NCBI GenBank assembly: GCA_964454685.1 | Contig: CAYVTZ010000011.1 | Location: forward strand, 28,482 to 92,481 | DNA from: CAYVTZ01 sp964454685 | GTDB taxonomy: Bacteria; Bacillota; Clostridia; Christensenellales; Christensenellaceae | Length of the DNA: 64,000 nucleotides | Direction of reading: 5' to 3' | Part shown: positions 49,493 through 57,612 of the stretch, piece after piece | Layout of the letters: every line of letters starts with the position of its first letter | Numbering within the stretch: the first letter of the stretch is position 1 | Notes under the pieces: model-generated | Seen by the model: only the letters and a program-made list of their open reading frames with translations | What the model was told of the DNA's origin: nothing | Database searches by the model: none | Made by a program: the position numbers and the translations under genes

Positions 49493-50917
49493 ATGAAAAA
49501 AGAAGTGCTGCGCATTGAGAATATCATCGGGGATGAGGAAAGCATTACTAATTTAAACAATATGAGCATGCGCGTGAAACGCGGAGAGATCTACGGCATT
49601 GTTCCAATCAATGGGCATGGCTGCGAAAACCTTCTAAACTTATTGAATCGCAACGAACCCATTCATTTTGGAAGGGTGTACATAAACGAGAAGCTTGTAA
49701 ACAGTTACTATCACAGCGACATGAGTTTAAACTGCGTTTATATCATTGAGCGAAGAAGTAAGCTGATCGCCGAGCTGACCATACTGGATAATATCTTCAT
49801 GCCCAGCCAGAAGCCACGAAAGCTCTTCTTTGATCGCAGGAATCTGTTGCGACAGTTTAAGTGGATGGTGGAGGAACTTCATTTGGACGAAATGGAGATC
49901 AGCTTTGGAGCATCCACGCGCGTGGAATCGTTGAGCGTGTTTGAAAAATGCGTGGTAGAGCTGCTAAAGGGCATCGCAAAAAACGCTGTAATAATTGTAA
50001 TCAACGGCATCAGTGACATCATCAGTGCCGCGAATCTGCATCGCATTCACTATATGATGGATATTCTATCCAAGAAGGGGGTTTCTTTTTTGTATGTTTG
50101 CAGCAATTACAAAGAAGTGATTGCGGTAAGCGACCGGACACTGTTCATGCAGGACGGGCGGGACCTCAAAGAATTTGAAAGATCAGAGTATCACTCAGAG
50201 TCCTTTCATAAATTGATTGCATTGCTGACCGCCGAGCAGACTCCCGCAGAGAAAAGAGACCGTCAAACGCTCTTTTCTGTGGAAGGCTTTTGTGCCGGTT
50301 CCATCCGTGACCTGTCATTTTGCGTGAAGGCAGGGGAGTGCCTTGTTTTTTATGACGAGATGAGGATTGTTCAGGAAGACTTTTTTTACCGTCTTTCACA
50401 AGGGCAAATCGAGTTTTCAGCCAAAGTCTTTTTGAATAGCAAATGGATGAGCGCACGCGCGCTACGCCGGAGCCTCGGCTCACAAATCGCGGTCATTGCG
50501 GCACACCCGCTGACACAGATGGTTTATCCGGATCTTAGTTATCTGGAAAACCTTTGTTTGAACATCGGAAAAAAGAATGCCCGACGTTTTGTTTCAAAAA
50601 AAATTTCAAACAATGTTAGGCAAGAATTTGCAGAGTTGATCGGCGTAGACATTGACGCTGCTTCCATCAATGGTCTGAGCAATGAATCGTTGTATCATTT
50701 GGTGTACTATCGCATGCTGTTGCTAAAACCAAAAATCGTTTTGATTGAGCACCCGTTTATGAATGCAGACATTTCGTTGCACAAGCACATAGTCAAACTC
50801 ATCAAAATGCTGACTGCAAGCGGCATTGGCGTTATCATTCTTGCAACCGACCTCTCCGTAAGCAATCTTGTTGCAGACAGAATGATCATTTTGCGTGGGA
50901 ATGTGATTCGCCGATGA
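49493..50917 (+). CDS. catalytically dead RbsA-like tandem ABC-ATPase homologue
   Basis: 474 residues collinear with RbsA-type double NBD proteins, but every nucleotide-binding motif is lost. The first P-loop reads GIVPINGHGCEN (35-46; Lys replaced by Cys44). The signature reads LSVFE (147-151), Walker B VIIVING (166-172), and the H-loop YVCSN (201-205) has no His. In the second half the P-loop is CLVFYDEMRIVQED, the signature LSNES, and DEPTRG is EHPFMN. Flanking secondary structure is kept: GEIYGIVP, SDRTLFMQDGR, IGVIILATDLSVSN. It should not hydrolyse ATP, but could still dock on RbsC-type permeases. It follows the sensor-less kinase by 11 bases, with GAGGTG six bases before ATG 49493. The proposed role as a transport-sensing subunit of the two-component system is inference. 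Confidence 0.85.
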   Translation: MKKEVLRIENIIGDEESITNLNNMSMRVKRGEIYGIVPINGHGCENLLNLLNRNEPIHFGRVYINEKLVNSYYHSDMSLNCVYIIERRSKLIAELTILDNIFMPSQKPRKLFFDRRNLLRQFKWMVEELHLDEMEISFGASTRVESLSVFEKCVVELLKGIAKNAVIIVINGISDIISAANLHRIHYMMDILSKKGVSFLYVCSNYKEVIAVSDRTLFMQDGRDLKEFERSEYHSESFHKLIALLTAEQTPAEKRDRQTLFSVEGFCAGSIRDLSFCVKAGECLVFYDEMRIVQEDFFYRLSQGQIEFSAKVFLNSKWMSARALRRSLGSQIAVIAAHPLTQMVYPDLSYLENLCLNIGKKNARRFVSKKISNNVRQEFAELIGVDIDAASINGLSNESLYHLVYYRMLLLKPKIVLIEHPFMNADISLHKHIVKLIKMLTASGIGVIILATDLSVSNLVADRMIILRGNVIRR

Positions 50918-50931
50918 AGAATCCGCTGTTA

Positions 50932-50958
50932 GAACAAAGCAACAATCATTCTTTGTTC
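50932..50958 (+). terminator. possible terminator after the pseudo-ATPase gene
   Basis: GAACAAAG (50932-50939) and CTTTGTTC (50951-50958) form a perfect 8-bp stem with an 11-base loop. The following GGCTTCTTCTG is only moderately T-rich, so termination may be incomplete. Confidence 0.5.
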
Positions 50959-51072
50959 GGCTTCTTCTGCTTGTTCCAAAATATGTATGCAGCTGTAATG
51001 AGCCGATTCCAAAATTTCAAAAGTAGACCCCCATAATTCAAATTTTCACCACCTGCCCATTGAGTTTTCCAT

Positions 51073-51081
51073 TGCTATAAT
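51073..51081 (+). promoter_or_regulatory. extended -10 promoter of operon 5 transport genes
   Basis: TGCTATAAT gives a TG-extended, perfect -10 box, but no acceptable -35 lies 16-18 bases upstream. A strong -10 with a missing -35 fits a promoter that needs an activator, here plausibly the YesN regulator encoded just upstream. Confidence 0.6.
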
Positions 51082-51144
51082 AAAATTAACAATTCAAAGT
51101 GTTTAGGCAAAAAAACTAAATAGCAGAAAAGGAAGGATCCAGCA

Positions 51145-52209
51145 ATGAGCAAAACAATGAAAGCGTTGCGCATGTACGCTCCTTATGATTTCCGTTTGGA
51201 GGATGTGCAGATTCCGACCATCGGGCCGGATGATATTCTAATCAAAGTAATGGGATGTGGCATCTGTGCCGGTGACATCAAAACCTATCACGGAGGGCAG
51301 CGTGTGTGGGGGACAAGTCCTGAAACCGCTTATATTGAGGCTCCGTGCATTGGCGGGCATGAGTTTTTTGGAAAGGTGACAGAGATTGGCAGTCGTGTAA
51401 CCAAAGTGAAAGTTGGCGACACCATACTGGCAGAACAAATTCTTCCCTGCGGCACATGTAAGTATTGCCGCGAAGGGAATTATTGGATGTGCCAACCTCA
51501 CGCGATCTATGGGTTTAAAAACGAGGCGCAAGGCGGATTTGCGGAATATATGAAGTTTTCTGCAAATAGCGTGATCCATGTTCTGCCAGACAGCATGAGC
51601 GCAGATCAAGCTGCACTGGTGGAGCCGTACGCCTGTGGTATGCACGCAGTGGAGCGGGCAAATCTACAACACACGGATGTGGTTGTGATCAGCGGGCTGG
51701 GAACGATTGGTTTGGGCATGATCAGCGTTGCAAGAAAGTTACAGCCGAAACTGCTGATCGGGCTGGATTTGCGACAAAACCGCCTTGATAAAGCTTTGGA
51801 GTTTGGCGCTGACCTCGTGCTAAATCCGACCGAATGTGACGTAGTGGAAAAAATGAAGGAGCTTACAGACGGATATGGTTGTGACGTATACATCGAGGCA
51901 TCCGGCAGCCAACCGAGTATTAAGCAAGGACTTGATCTGTTGTGCAACATGGGACGCTACGTGCAGTTCGGCATTTTCCCGACAGACGTTGTGGCGGACT
52001 GGAACATCATTGGGGACACCAAGCATCTGGACATTTTAGGTTCGCATCTTTGCGGGCATTGCTATCAAGCAACGATTGCGGGAATCTTAGACGGCTCGCT
52101 CAAAACGGACGGCGTGGTTTCTCACTCTTATCCGTTGACAGAATGGGTTGAGGCGTTTGAGGTAGCGGAAAAGAACCCCGATGCGTTTAAAGTTGTGCTG
52201 ATCCCATAA
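51145..52209 (+). CDS. zinc-type MDR dehydrogenase, possibly tetritol (erythritol/threitol) type
   Basis: A 354-residue NAD-dependent dehydrogenase. Catalytic zinc ligands are Cys38 (MGCGICAGDIK) and His72-Glu73 (IGGHEFFGKV); the structural zinc lobe is CGTCKYCREGNYWMC. Nucleotide fold: VVVISGLGTIGLGMI. Segments such as AEQILPCGTCKYC, IYGFKNEAQGGFAEYM and DVYIEASGSQPSIKQGLDLL resemble, from memory, enzymes annotated as erythritol/L-threitol dehydrogenase, but this is not certain. The start is ATG 51145. As the first gene after the activator-type promoter it probably oxidises the polyol brought in by importer 5. Confidence 0.83.
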   Translation: MSKTMKALRMYAPYDFRLEDVQIPTIGPDDILIKVMGCGICAGDIKTYHGGQRVWGTSPETAYIEAPCIGGHEFFGKVTEIGSRVTKVKVGDTILAEQILPCGTCKYCREGNYWMCQPHAIYGFKNEAQGGFAEYMKFSANSVIHVLPDSMSADQAALVEPYACGMHAVERANLQHTDVVVISGLGTIGLGMISVARKLQPKLLIGLDLRQNRLDKALEFGADLVLNPTECDVVEKMKELTDGYGCDVYIEASGSQPSIKQGLDLLCNMGRYVQFGIFPTDVVADWNIIGDTKHLDILGSHLCGHCYQATIAGILDGSLKTDGVVSHSYPLTEWVEAFEVAEKNPDAFKVVLIP

Positions 52210-52319
52210 TGTACAATGGACTCTAACAAAAAAGGGGGAGGTGATCGTCAACACACCTTACATCGTGCAAAATAATTTTTGAAAAGCAAATCGAAAAATA
52301 TAATTTTATGGAGGAAAAC

Positions 52320-53414
52320 ATGAAAAACACACGAATATTCATTATCGCATTTGTAGTGGCTCTGATGCTGGTGTTTACGGCTTGCACATCCACACCAATC
52401 ACTGAGGCAGCCCCGTCATCTGATACGGCACCTGCCGCAGATAGTGCAGCGCCTGCTGCCGACGCTGCAACGCCCGAAGCTGATGCAGGCGCCAAACAGG
52501 CAACGAATGAGCCATATAAGGTCGGATTCTGTCTGCAATCTATGGATGTCGCAGTTTGGAACACAATGTCTGAGGGCATGAAAGCCAAAGCGGAAGAGCT
52601 GGGTGCTGCGTATGACTGTCAGGTTGCAAACAACGATGTCGCAACCCAAATCTCCAACATTGAAAATATGATTGCACAGGGTTATGATGCGATCATCATT
52701 CATGCATTCGATCGCGAAGCGTTTGCAGATGTTGTGAATCAGGCACTGTCAAAAGGCATCGTGATCTGCGCGTATGATGATAATATCATCGATTCCGCAA
52801 CCGGTGAGGCATGCAAATATCAATTAACATTCCTCTGTGACAACTATCAGATCGGATACAATGTTGGACAAATGGCCGCAGAGTGGACAAAAGCTACCTT
52901 CCAAGGGGAAGAACCGCTGCAATTTGGCTTGCTTTGGCACAAAGAATTCCAGTATCAAAGAGACAGAGTAGACGGTATTCGAGATGCAATCGCAAAATTT
53001 GATCCCAGAATTGAAATTGTGGAAGAGCTGGAAGGCTTAGTGACAGAAGACGGCGTAAAGGCTGCGGAAGCCTGGATGCAGTCTTATCCCAATCTCAAAG
53101 GTGTGGTAGCCACAAATGATACCGCGTTGCTGGGTTTTGCGGAAGCATGGAAGGCAGCAGGCAAGGATGTGATGGATACACAATTTGGTATGTTTGGCAA
53201 TGACGGAGTGAAGGACGCGATCGATATGGTTGCGGATGGCACGATCCTGCGCGGTGATGTGGGGCTGGATGTGTACAATGGTGGCGCGGATACGGTACAG
53301 GCGTGCATCAATGTGCTGAACGGAGAGCCGGCAGAAAGCGTTGTGATGCCAATGGTCAATGTTACAGCGGACACAGCAGATGTGTGGAAGGCAGACAAAA
53401 ATCTTTACAAGTAA
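52320..53414 (+). CDS. sugar ABC transporter substrate-binding lipoprotein
   Basis: A 364-residue binding lipoprotein of importer 5. The signal peptide ends in VFTAC with Cys22, followed by an Ala/Asp linker to about residue 60. The binding domain includes YKVGFCLQSMDVAVWNTMSE, GYDAIIIHAFDREAFADVV, LQFGLLWHKEFQYQRDRV and GVVATNDTALLGFAEAWKAA. The start is ATG 52320, five bases after GGAGG; the ATG at 52308 overlaps the ribosome site. Ligand unknown, probably a polyol given the two flanking dehydrogenases. Confidence 0.92.
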   Translation: MKNTRIFIIAFVVALMLVFTACTSTPITEAAPSSDTAPAADSAAPAADAATPEADAGAKQATNEPYKVGFCLQSMDVAVWNTMSEGMKAKAEELGAAYDCQVANNDVATQISNIENMIAQGYDAIIIHAFDREAFADVVNQALSKGIVICAYDDNIIDSATGEACKYQLTFLCDNYQIGYNVGQMAAEWTKATFQGEEPLQFGLLWHKEFQYQRDRVDGIRDAIAKFDPRIEIVEELEGLVTEDGVKAAEAWMQSYPNLKGVVATNDTALLGFAEAWKAAGKDVMDTQFGMFGNDGVKDAIDMVADGTILRGDVGLDVYNGGADTVQACINVLNGEPAESVVMPMVNVTADTADVWKADKNLYK

Positions 53415-53467
53415 AAGACTTGATTCTAAAAGCATTACAAAGTGTGACAAAACAATCAGACGATGTT

Positions 53468-53489
53468 GGCTTGGCAACCTTGCCGAGCC
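53468..53489 (+). promoter_or_regulatory. intercistronic hairpin after the fifth binding-protein gene
   Basis: GGCTTGGC (53468-53475) pairs with GCCGAGCC (53482-53489; one G-T) around AACCTT. There is no T-run. Its position between binding-protein and ATPase genes repeats the pattern seen in the other four importer operons. Confidence 0.65.
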
Positions 53490-53526
53490 GGCACCGGCTG
53501 AACTATATGGCGATAAGGAGACAATT

Positions 53527-55017
53527 ATGTCACAGAATAATATTGTGTTGTCGCTTGACCATATTTCCAAACAATATCCCGGGGTAAAGGCGTTGGACGA
53601 CGTGTCCATTGATTTTAGACAAGGCGAAGTGCATTGTATTATCGGTGAGAATGGTGCGGGGAAGTCCACCTTGATCAAAATGATCTCGGGAGCAAATGAA
53701 CCGGATTCAGGTACGATAACGGTTGGGGGACATGTTTATAATGTGATGACACCAAGACTTTCAAAGGAACTGGGTATTGAAGTGGTGTATCAAGAGTTCA
53801 ATTTGGCAGAAGACCTTTCCGTTGCCGAGAACATGTATCTGGGAAACGAAATTAGGAAAAACGGCATTTTCGACATCAAAACAATTCAAAAACAGGCACA
53901 AGCGATCTTTGAGAAGATGAGGATACAACTGGATAGCAAAGCGATTGTAAAAGACCTGTCTGTTTCATATATGCAGTTTGTAGAAATTGCGAAAGCACTA
54001 GCAAAAAACATTAAAGTGCTGATTTTAGACGAGCCAACGGCGCCGCTTACTGAGGATGAGGTAGACAAGCTCTTGAATCTGGTAACCGATTTAAAGAGCC
54101 AGGGATATACGATTGTATATATTTCACACCGCCTGAACGAATTGTTTCGCATTGGTGATCGTGTAACGGTACTGCGGGACGGCAAAAAAATTGTAACGGA
54201 TGACATCGCTAACATGGATACCAATCAACTGATCGCCTATATGGTAGGGCGCGAAATGTCGTTTGAATACCCGCAGCGCACGCATGAAATTGGCAATGTC
54301 GTATTTGAAGCAAAGAACATCTGTTCGGAAAAGGTGCAGGACATTTCCTTTTCGGTGCGGCGTGGCGAGATATTAGGCATTGGCGGACTGGTTGGCGCGG
54401 GACGTACTGAGCTTGTGCGCGCCATCTTTGGAGCGGACATCATGGACGACGGCGAAGTCTATTTAGATGGTAATAAAATCCGCATCCATCGTCCAAAGGA
54501 CGCCATAGAACTGGGAATGGGCTTTGTGACAGAGGATCGGAAACGACAGGGATTGTTATTAGAAAACAGCATTGCTCATAACATTTCGCTGCCGATTCTT
54601 AAAAAAATTTCACGCTTTTGCGTTGTTGACAAGAAGAAAGAGGCGGAATGCGCGCAGCGCCAGAAAGAAGTTTTACACATTAAAACCCCTTCGCTGGATG
54701 TGCCGGCAAGCTCTCTAAGCGGTGGAAATCAGCAAAAAGTGGTTTTGGCAAAATGGCTCGCGGCAGACTGCAAAGTGATCTTCATGGATGAGCCGACACG
54801 TGGCGTTGACGTGGGGGCAAAGCAGGAGATTTATAAACTAATGCACGAGCTTGCCGCAGAAGGCATCGCCATTGTGCTGATCTCTTCCGAGATGGAGGAG
54901 TTGATCGGCATGTCGGAGAGAATTATGGTTCTGCATGAAGGGGAATGTACCGGTGAACTTTCCAAAGAAGAATTCAATCAGGAGAAAGTCATGCAGTTTG
55001 CATCGGGCATTTGTTGA
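53527..55017 (+). CDS. sugar ABC transporter tandem ATPase (RbsA type)
   Basis: A 496-residue double-NBD ATPase of importer 5. NBD1: Walker A GENGAGKST, LDEPTAPLTEDE, YISHRLNELFRIGDR. NBD2: GLVGAGRTELVRAIFG, LSGGNQQK, MDEPTRGVDVG, with intact Walker B. The start is ATG 53527, six bases after AAGGAG; the same frame is open upstream into the binding-protein gene but without a ribosome site. It is the functional counterpart against which the pseudo-ATPase at 49493 can be compared. Confidence 0.93.
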   Translation: MSQNNIVLSLDHISKQYPGVKALDDVSIDFRQGEVHCIIGENGAGKSTLIKMISGANEPDSGTITVGGHVYNVMTPRLSKELGIEVVYQEFNLAEDLSVAENMYLGNEIRKNGIFDIKTIQKQAQAIFEKMRIQLDSKAIVKDLSVSYMQFVEIAKALAKNIKVLILDEPTAPLTEDEVDKLLNLVTDLKSQGYTIVYISHRLNELFRIGDRVTVLRDGKKIVTDDIANMDTNQLIAYMVGREMSFEYPQRTHEIGNVVFEAKNICSEKVQDISFSVRRGEILGIGGLVGAGRTELVRAIFGADIMDDGEVYLDGNKIRIHRPKDAIELGMGFVTEDRKRQGLLLENSIAHNISLPILKKISRFCVVDKKKEAECAQRQKEVLHIKTPSLDVPASSLSGGNQQKVVLAKWLAADCKVIFMDEPTRGVDVGAKQEIYKLMHELAAEGIAIVLISSEMEELIGMSERIMVLHEGECTGELSKEEFNQEKVMQFASGIC

Positions 55018-55026
55018 GGAGGAAGT

Positions 55027-55989
55027 ATGAAGTTTTCAAATCTATTCAAAAAATATGGGGTTGTATTTATTCTGGCTGCATTGGTTCTGATTTTTGCGCT
55101 GCTCACCCCGGCGTTTCCAACAGGAACCAATGTGATCAACATGTCCAAGCAGGTTGCAATTATGGCAATTTTGTCGGTGGGTATGACTTTTGTGCTGCTG
55201 ACCGGCGGCATTGATTTATCGATGGGTTCTGTGATTTCATTGGTTGTCGTTTCCATTAGTATGTTTGTGACCATTTTACAAATGCCCATTCCGCTTGCCA
55301 TTTGTCTTGCAATCTTAATTGCGGTGGGGATCGGTTTCCTCAATGGTTTTGTAATTGCAAAAGTAAAAGTGCCGCCTCTGATTATGACGTTAGGCATGCA
55401 AATTTTTCTTTACGGCTTCACGTACACCATCTGCGGGGGATTGCCGGTGTACGGCATCCCACCGGAGCTCAAGTGGGTAGGTCAAACCTATATCTTAGGC
55501 ATTTTGCCGGTATCCGCGCTGATCATGGTCGCAATCATCATCATTGGATATTTTGTTCTATCCAAGACATATCTGGGACGCTATTTTTATGCGGTCGGCA
55601 GCAATGAAGTAACCGCAAACCTTTCGGGAATCAATTCCGATAAGGTCAGAATACTCGCATACACCTGCTGCGGATTGCTGGTGGGCATTGCGGGTGTTGT
55701 CATGCTGGGCAGGATTGGCAGCGGGCAGCCCAGCGCAGGCGATGGTTACGAGATGGATGTATTAACCGGCTGTGTGCTGGGTGGTGTCAGCCTGAATGGG
55801 GGAAAGGGAAGCATTGGCAAGGCGATTGCTGGTATTCTTGTGATTGGCGTGCTGGGTAACGGTATGTCATTGCTGGGTATGGATGCCTTCATGCAGAAAA
55901 TGGTCAAGGGCTTAGTATTGATGCTGGCAGTAATTATAGACAGCTTGCAATATGTCAAGATTCGGAAAAAAGTTAAAATCATAGCATGA
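55027..55989 (+). CDS. sugar ABC transporter permease (RbsC type)
   Basis: A 320-residue membrane protein with eight to ten hydrophobic segments. Motifs are LTGGIDLSMGSVISLVVV, AVGSNEVTANLSGINSDKV and VLGGVSLNGGKGSIGKAIAG. The start is ATG 55027 with GGAGG directly upstream. It is the sole permease of importer 5 and the most likely docking partner if the pseudo-ATPase binds a permease. Confidence 0.92.
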   Translation: MKFSNLFKKYGVVFILAALVLIFALLTPAFPTGTNVINMSKQVAIMAILSVGMTFVLLTGGIDLSMGSVISLVVVSISMFVTILQMPIPLAICLAILIAVGIGFLNGFVIAKVKVPPLIMTLGMQIFLYGFTYTICGGLPVYGIPPELKWVGQTYILGILPVSALIMVAIIIIGYFVLSKTYLGRYFYAVGSNEVTANLSGINSDKVRILAYTCCGLLVGIAGVVMLGRIGSGQPSAGDGYEMDVLTGCVLGGVSLNGGKGSIGKAIAGILVIGVLGNGMSLLGMDAFMQKMVKGLVLMLAVIIDSLQYVKIRKKVKIIA

Positions 55990-56005
55990 TAGGGGGAATC
56001 CGTTT

Positions 56006-57043
56006 ATGAAAAATATAACAGCATATATGAACCGCCCGGGGAACTTGGAATTTCGTGAAGCTCCGCTACCGAAACCAGCAGCAAGTGAAGTGCTTATAAA
56101 AATCGAATGCTGTGGCATATGCGGTTCAGACGTGCATTATTTTGAATTTGGAAAAATTGGAGATTATGTCGTCAAGGGCGATTTCACGCTGGGACACGAG
56201 GTATCGGGCGTCATCATTGAAGTTGGCAGCGGTGTTACCCATCTGAAAGCAGGAGACCGCGTTGCGCTGGAGCCGGGCATTCCGTGCGGGAGTTGTACGC
56301 AGTGCAAATCCGGCAAATACAACCTGTGCAAAGATGTCCGGTTCTTTGCCACGCCTCCGGTGCAGGGCGCACTGCAAAACTATGTAATGCATCCTGCGGA
56401 TCTGTGCTTCCCATTACCGGAACAGGTTTCATATCTTGAGGGCGCTTTGGTAGAGCCGCTATGCGTTGGTCTGCACGCCTGCGCGCAGGGCTGTGTCTCG
56501 GTGGGAGACAGCGTAGTGATTTTAGGAGCCGGGTGCATTGGTCTTGTCACGCTGCTGGCAGCAAAAGCGCGGGGGGCATCGAAGGTGATTGTTGTTGACT
56601 TGTTTGAAAAGCGGCTGGATTTCGCAAAAAAGCTGGGAGCGACACAAGTGATCAACGGAAAAACAAGCGACGTATTGCAAGAGATTTGCTCTGTGCTGGG
56701 CGCGGATGGCGCGGATGTCGTGATTGAGACGGCAGGTGTGCCTCAAACCATCTATCAAACATCACAAATTGCAAAATGCGGCGGAACTGTGGTGCTGGTT
56801 GGCGTAGCGGTGGAAAGCGACCTCTTGTATAATTTTTCGCAAGTGATGGGGAAAGAGCTGACCATAAAGTCCGTATTTCGCTATCGGAATCTTTATCCGG
56901 TGGCAATCGCAGCGATTGCAGACGGGAGCATAGACATACAGCAAATTGTAACGCATCGATATGCTTTTCAAGATGCAAAAGCTGCATTTAACGAGGTAAT
57001 TGACGATGCGCAAAACGTGGTAAAGGCAGTGATCACCTTCTAA
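56006..57043 (+). CDS. zinc-type MDR dehydrogenase, sorbitol/xylitol dehydrogenase-like
   Basis: A 345-residue polyol dehydrogenase. Catalytic zinc: Cys36 (CCGICGSDVHYF) and His64-Glu65 (TLGHEVSGVI). Structural zinc: CGSCTQCKSGKYNLC. Nucleotide fold: VVILGAGCIGLVTLLAAKA followed by VIVVDLFEKRLDFAKKLGA, in the order typical of sorbitol dehydrogenases. The VHYFEFGKIGDYVV stretch is characteristic of the SDH branch. The start is ATG 56006. It is the last gene of operon 5, followed by a strong terminator. Together with the dehydrogenase at 51145 it supports a polyol substrate. Confidence 0.87.
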   Translation: MKNITAYMNRPGNLEFREAPLPKPAASEVLIKIECCGICGSDVHYFEFGKIGDYVVKGDFTLGHEVSGVIIEVGSGVTHLKAGDRVALEPGIPCGSCTQCKSGKYNLCKDVRFFATPPVQGALQNYVMHPADLCFPLPEQVSYLEGALVEPLCVGLHACAQGCVSVGDSVVILGAGCIGLVTLLAAKARGASKVIVVDLFEKRLDFAKKLGATQVINGKTSDVLQEICSVLGADGADVVIETAGVPQTIYQTSQIAKCGGTVVLVGVAVESDLLYNFSQVMGKELTIKSVFRYRNLYPVAIAAIADGSIDIQQIVTHRYAFQDAKAAFNEVIDDAQNVVKAVITF

Positions 57044-57086
57044 AAATAGAATCGATACCGTACCTCCGGTCAGGATTGACGTGTTG

Positions 57087-57119
57087 AGCGCAGGCAGAGA
57101 ATGGATGCCTGCGCTTTTT
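57087..57119 (+). terminator. Rho-independent terminator of operon 5
   Basis: AGCGCAGGCA (57087-57096) pairs perfectly with TGCCTGCGCT (57106-57115) around a 9-base loop, running into TTTTT. Confidence 0.9.
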
Positions 57120-57390
57120 GGCTGCGCGTGAAAACGCGAGGCAGCGTTCCCGGATATGCCAAAGGAGTAAGCGAGCCAAAGCTTCCGCGCTCATGAAACA
57201 TCATATCGTATGTTCGGCAGAGCATTGGCCTGAAATCCGCACTGGCGCAGATCGTCCTCAAACGAATTTTTTATGGGAGCAAGAAACGCTCTCAAAAATA
57301 TTTCCTGATGCTATTTTTCACAAAATGGCGACACAGCTATATTTTCTGGTTTGTCGCATAGGTATCGCGTTTTTGCGCAAAAAACATTCC

Positions 57391-57419
57391 TTGACTTGCA
57401 GAAAAGCGCCCCATATAAT
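57391..57419 (+). promoter_or_regulatory. near-consensus promoter of the YD-repeat gene
   Basis: TTGACT (57391-57396), exactly 17 bases, TATAAT (57414-57419). It has the same two boxes and spacing as the promoter at 45605-45633. The start of transcription is expected near 57426. Confidence 0.8.
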
Positions 57420-57612
57420 GAAGCTAAAGCAAGCAATTCAAGAGCGCTTAAAACCTGTTTTCCGAATCAATGTGACGGCAGTTGGAAGCTGCGGAATCTC
57501 ACTTTTATTTCAATGTTTCATTGTACCATTTTTGCTTTTTTAAAAGAACAAGGTGCCATTAAACTGCGTAAATAACAATACATGAAATAGCATGTAAAAA
57601 AGGAGAGGAATC

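Larger units (their letters stand above)
57044..57612. other. intergenic region before the YD-repeat gene
   Basis: 569 bases. It holds the terminator at 57087-57119 and the promoter at 57391-57419. Between them (57120-57390) nothing convincing was found; an open frame there has no ribosome site and overlaps the promoter. The leader of the YD-repeat gene is about 187 bases. Confidence 0.55.

Noticed and set aside
57118..57543. Open frame of 141 codons upstream of the YD-repeat gene
   Set aside because: No ribosome site, a poor start codon next to the terminator, and it overlaps the strong promoter at 57391-57419; composition is unlike a real protein.
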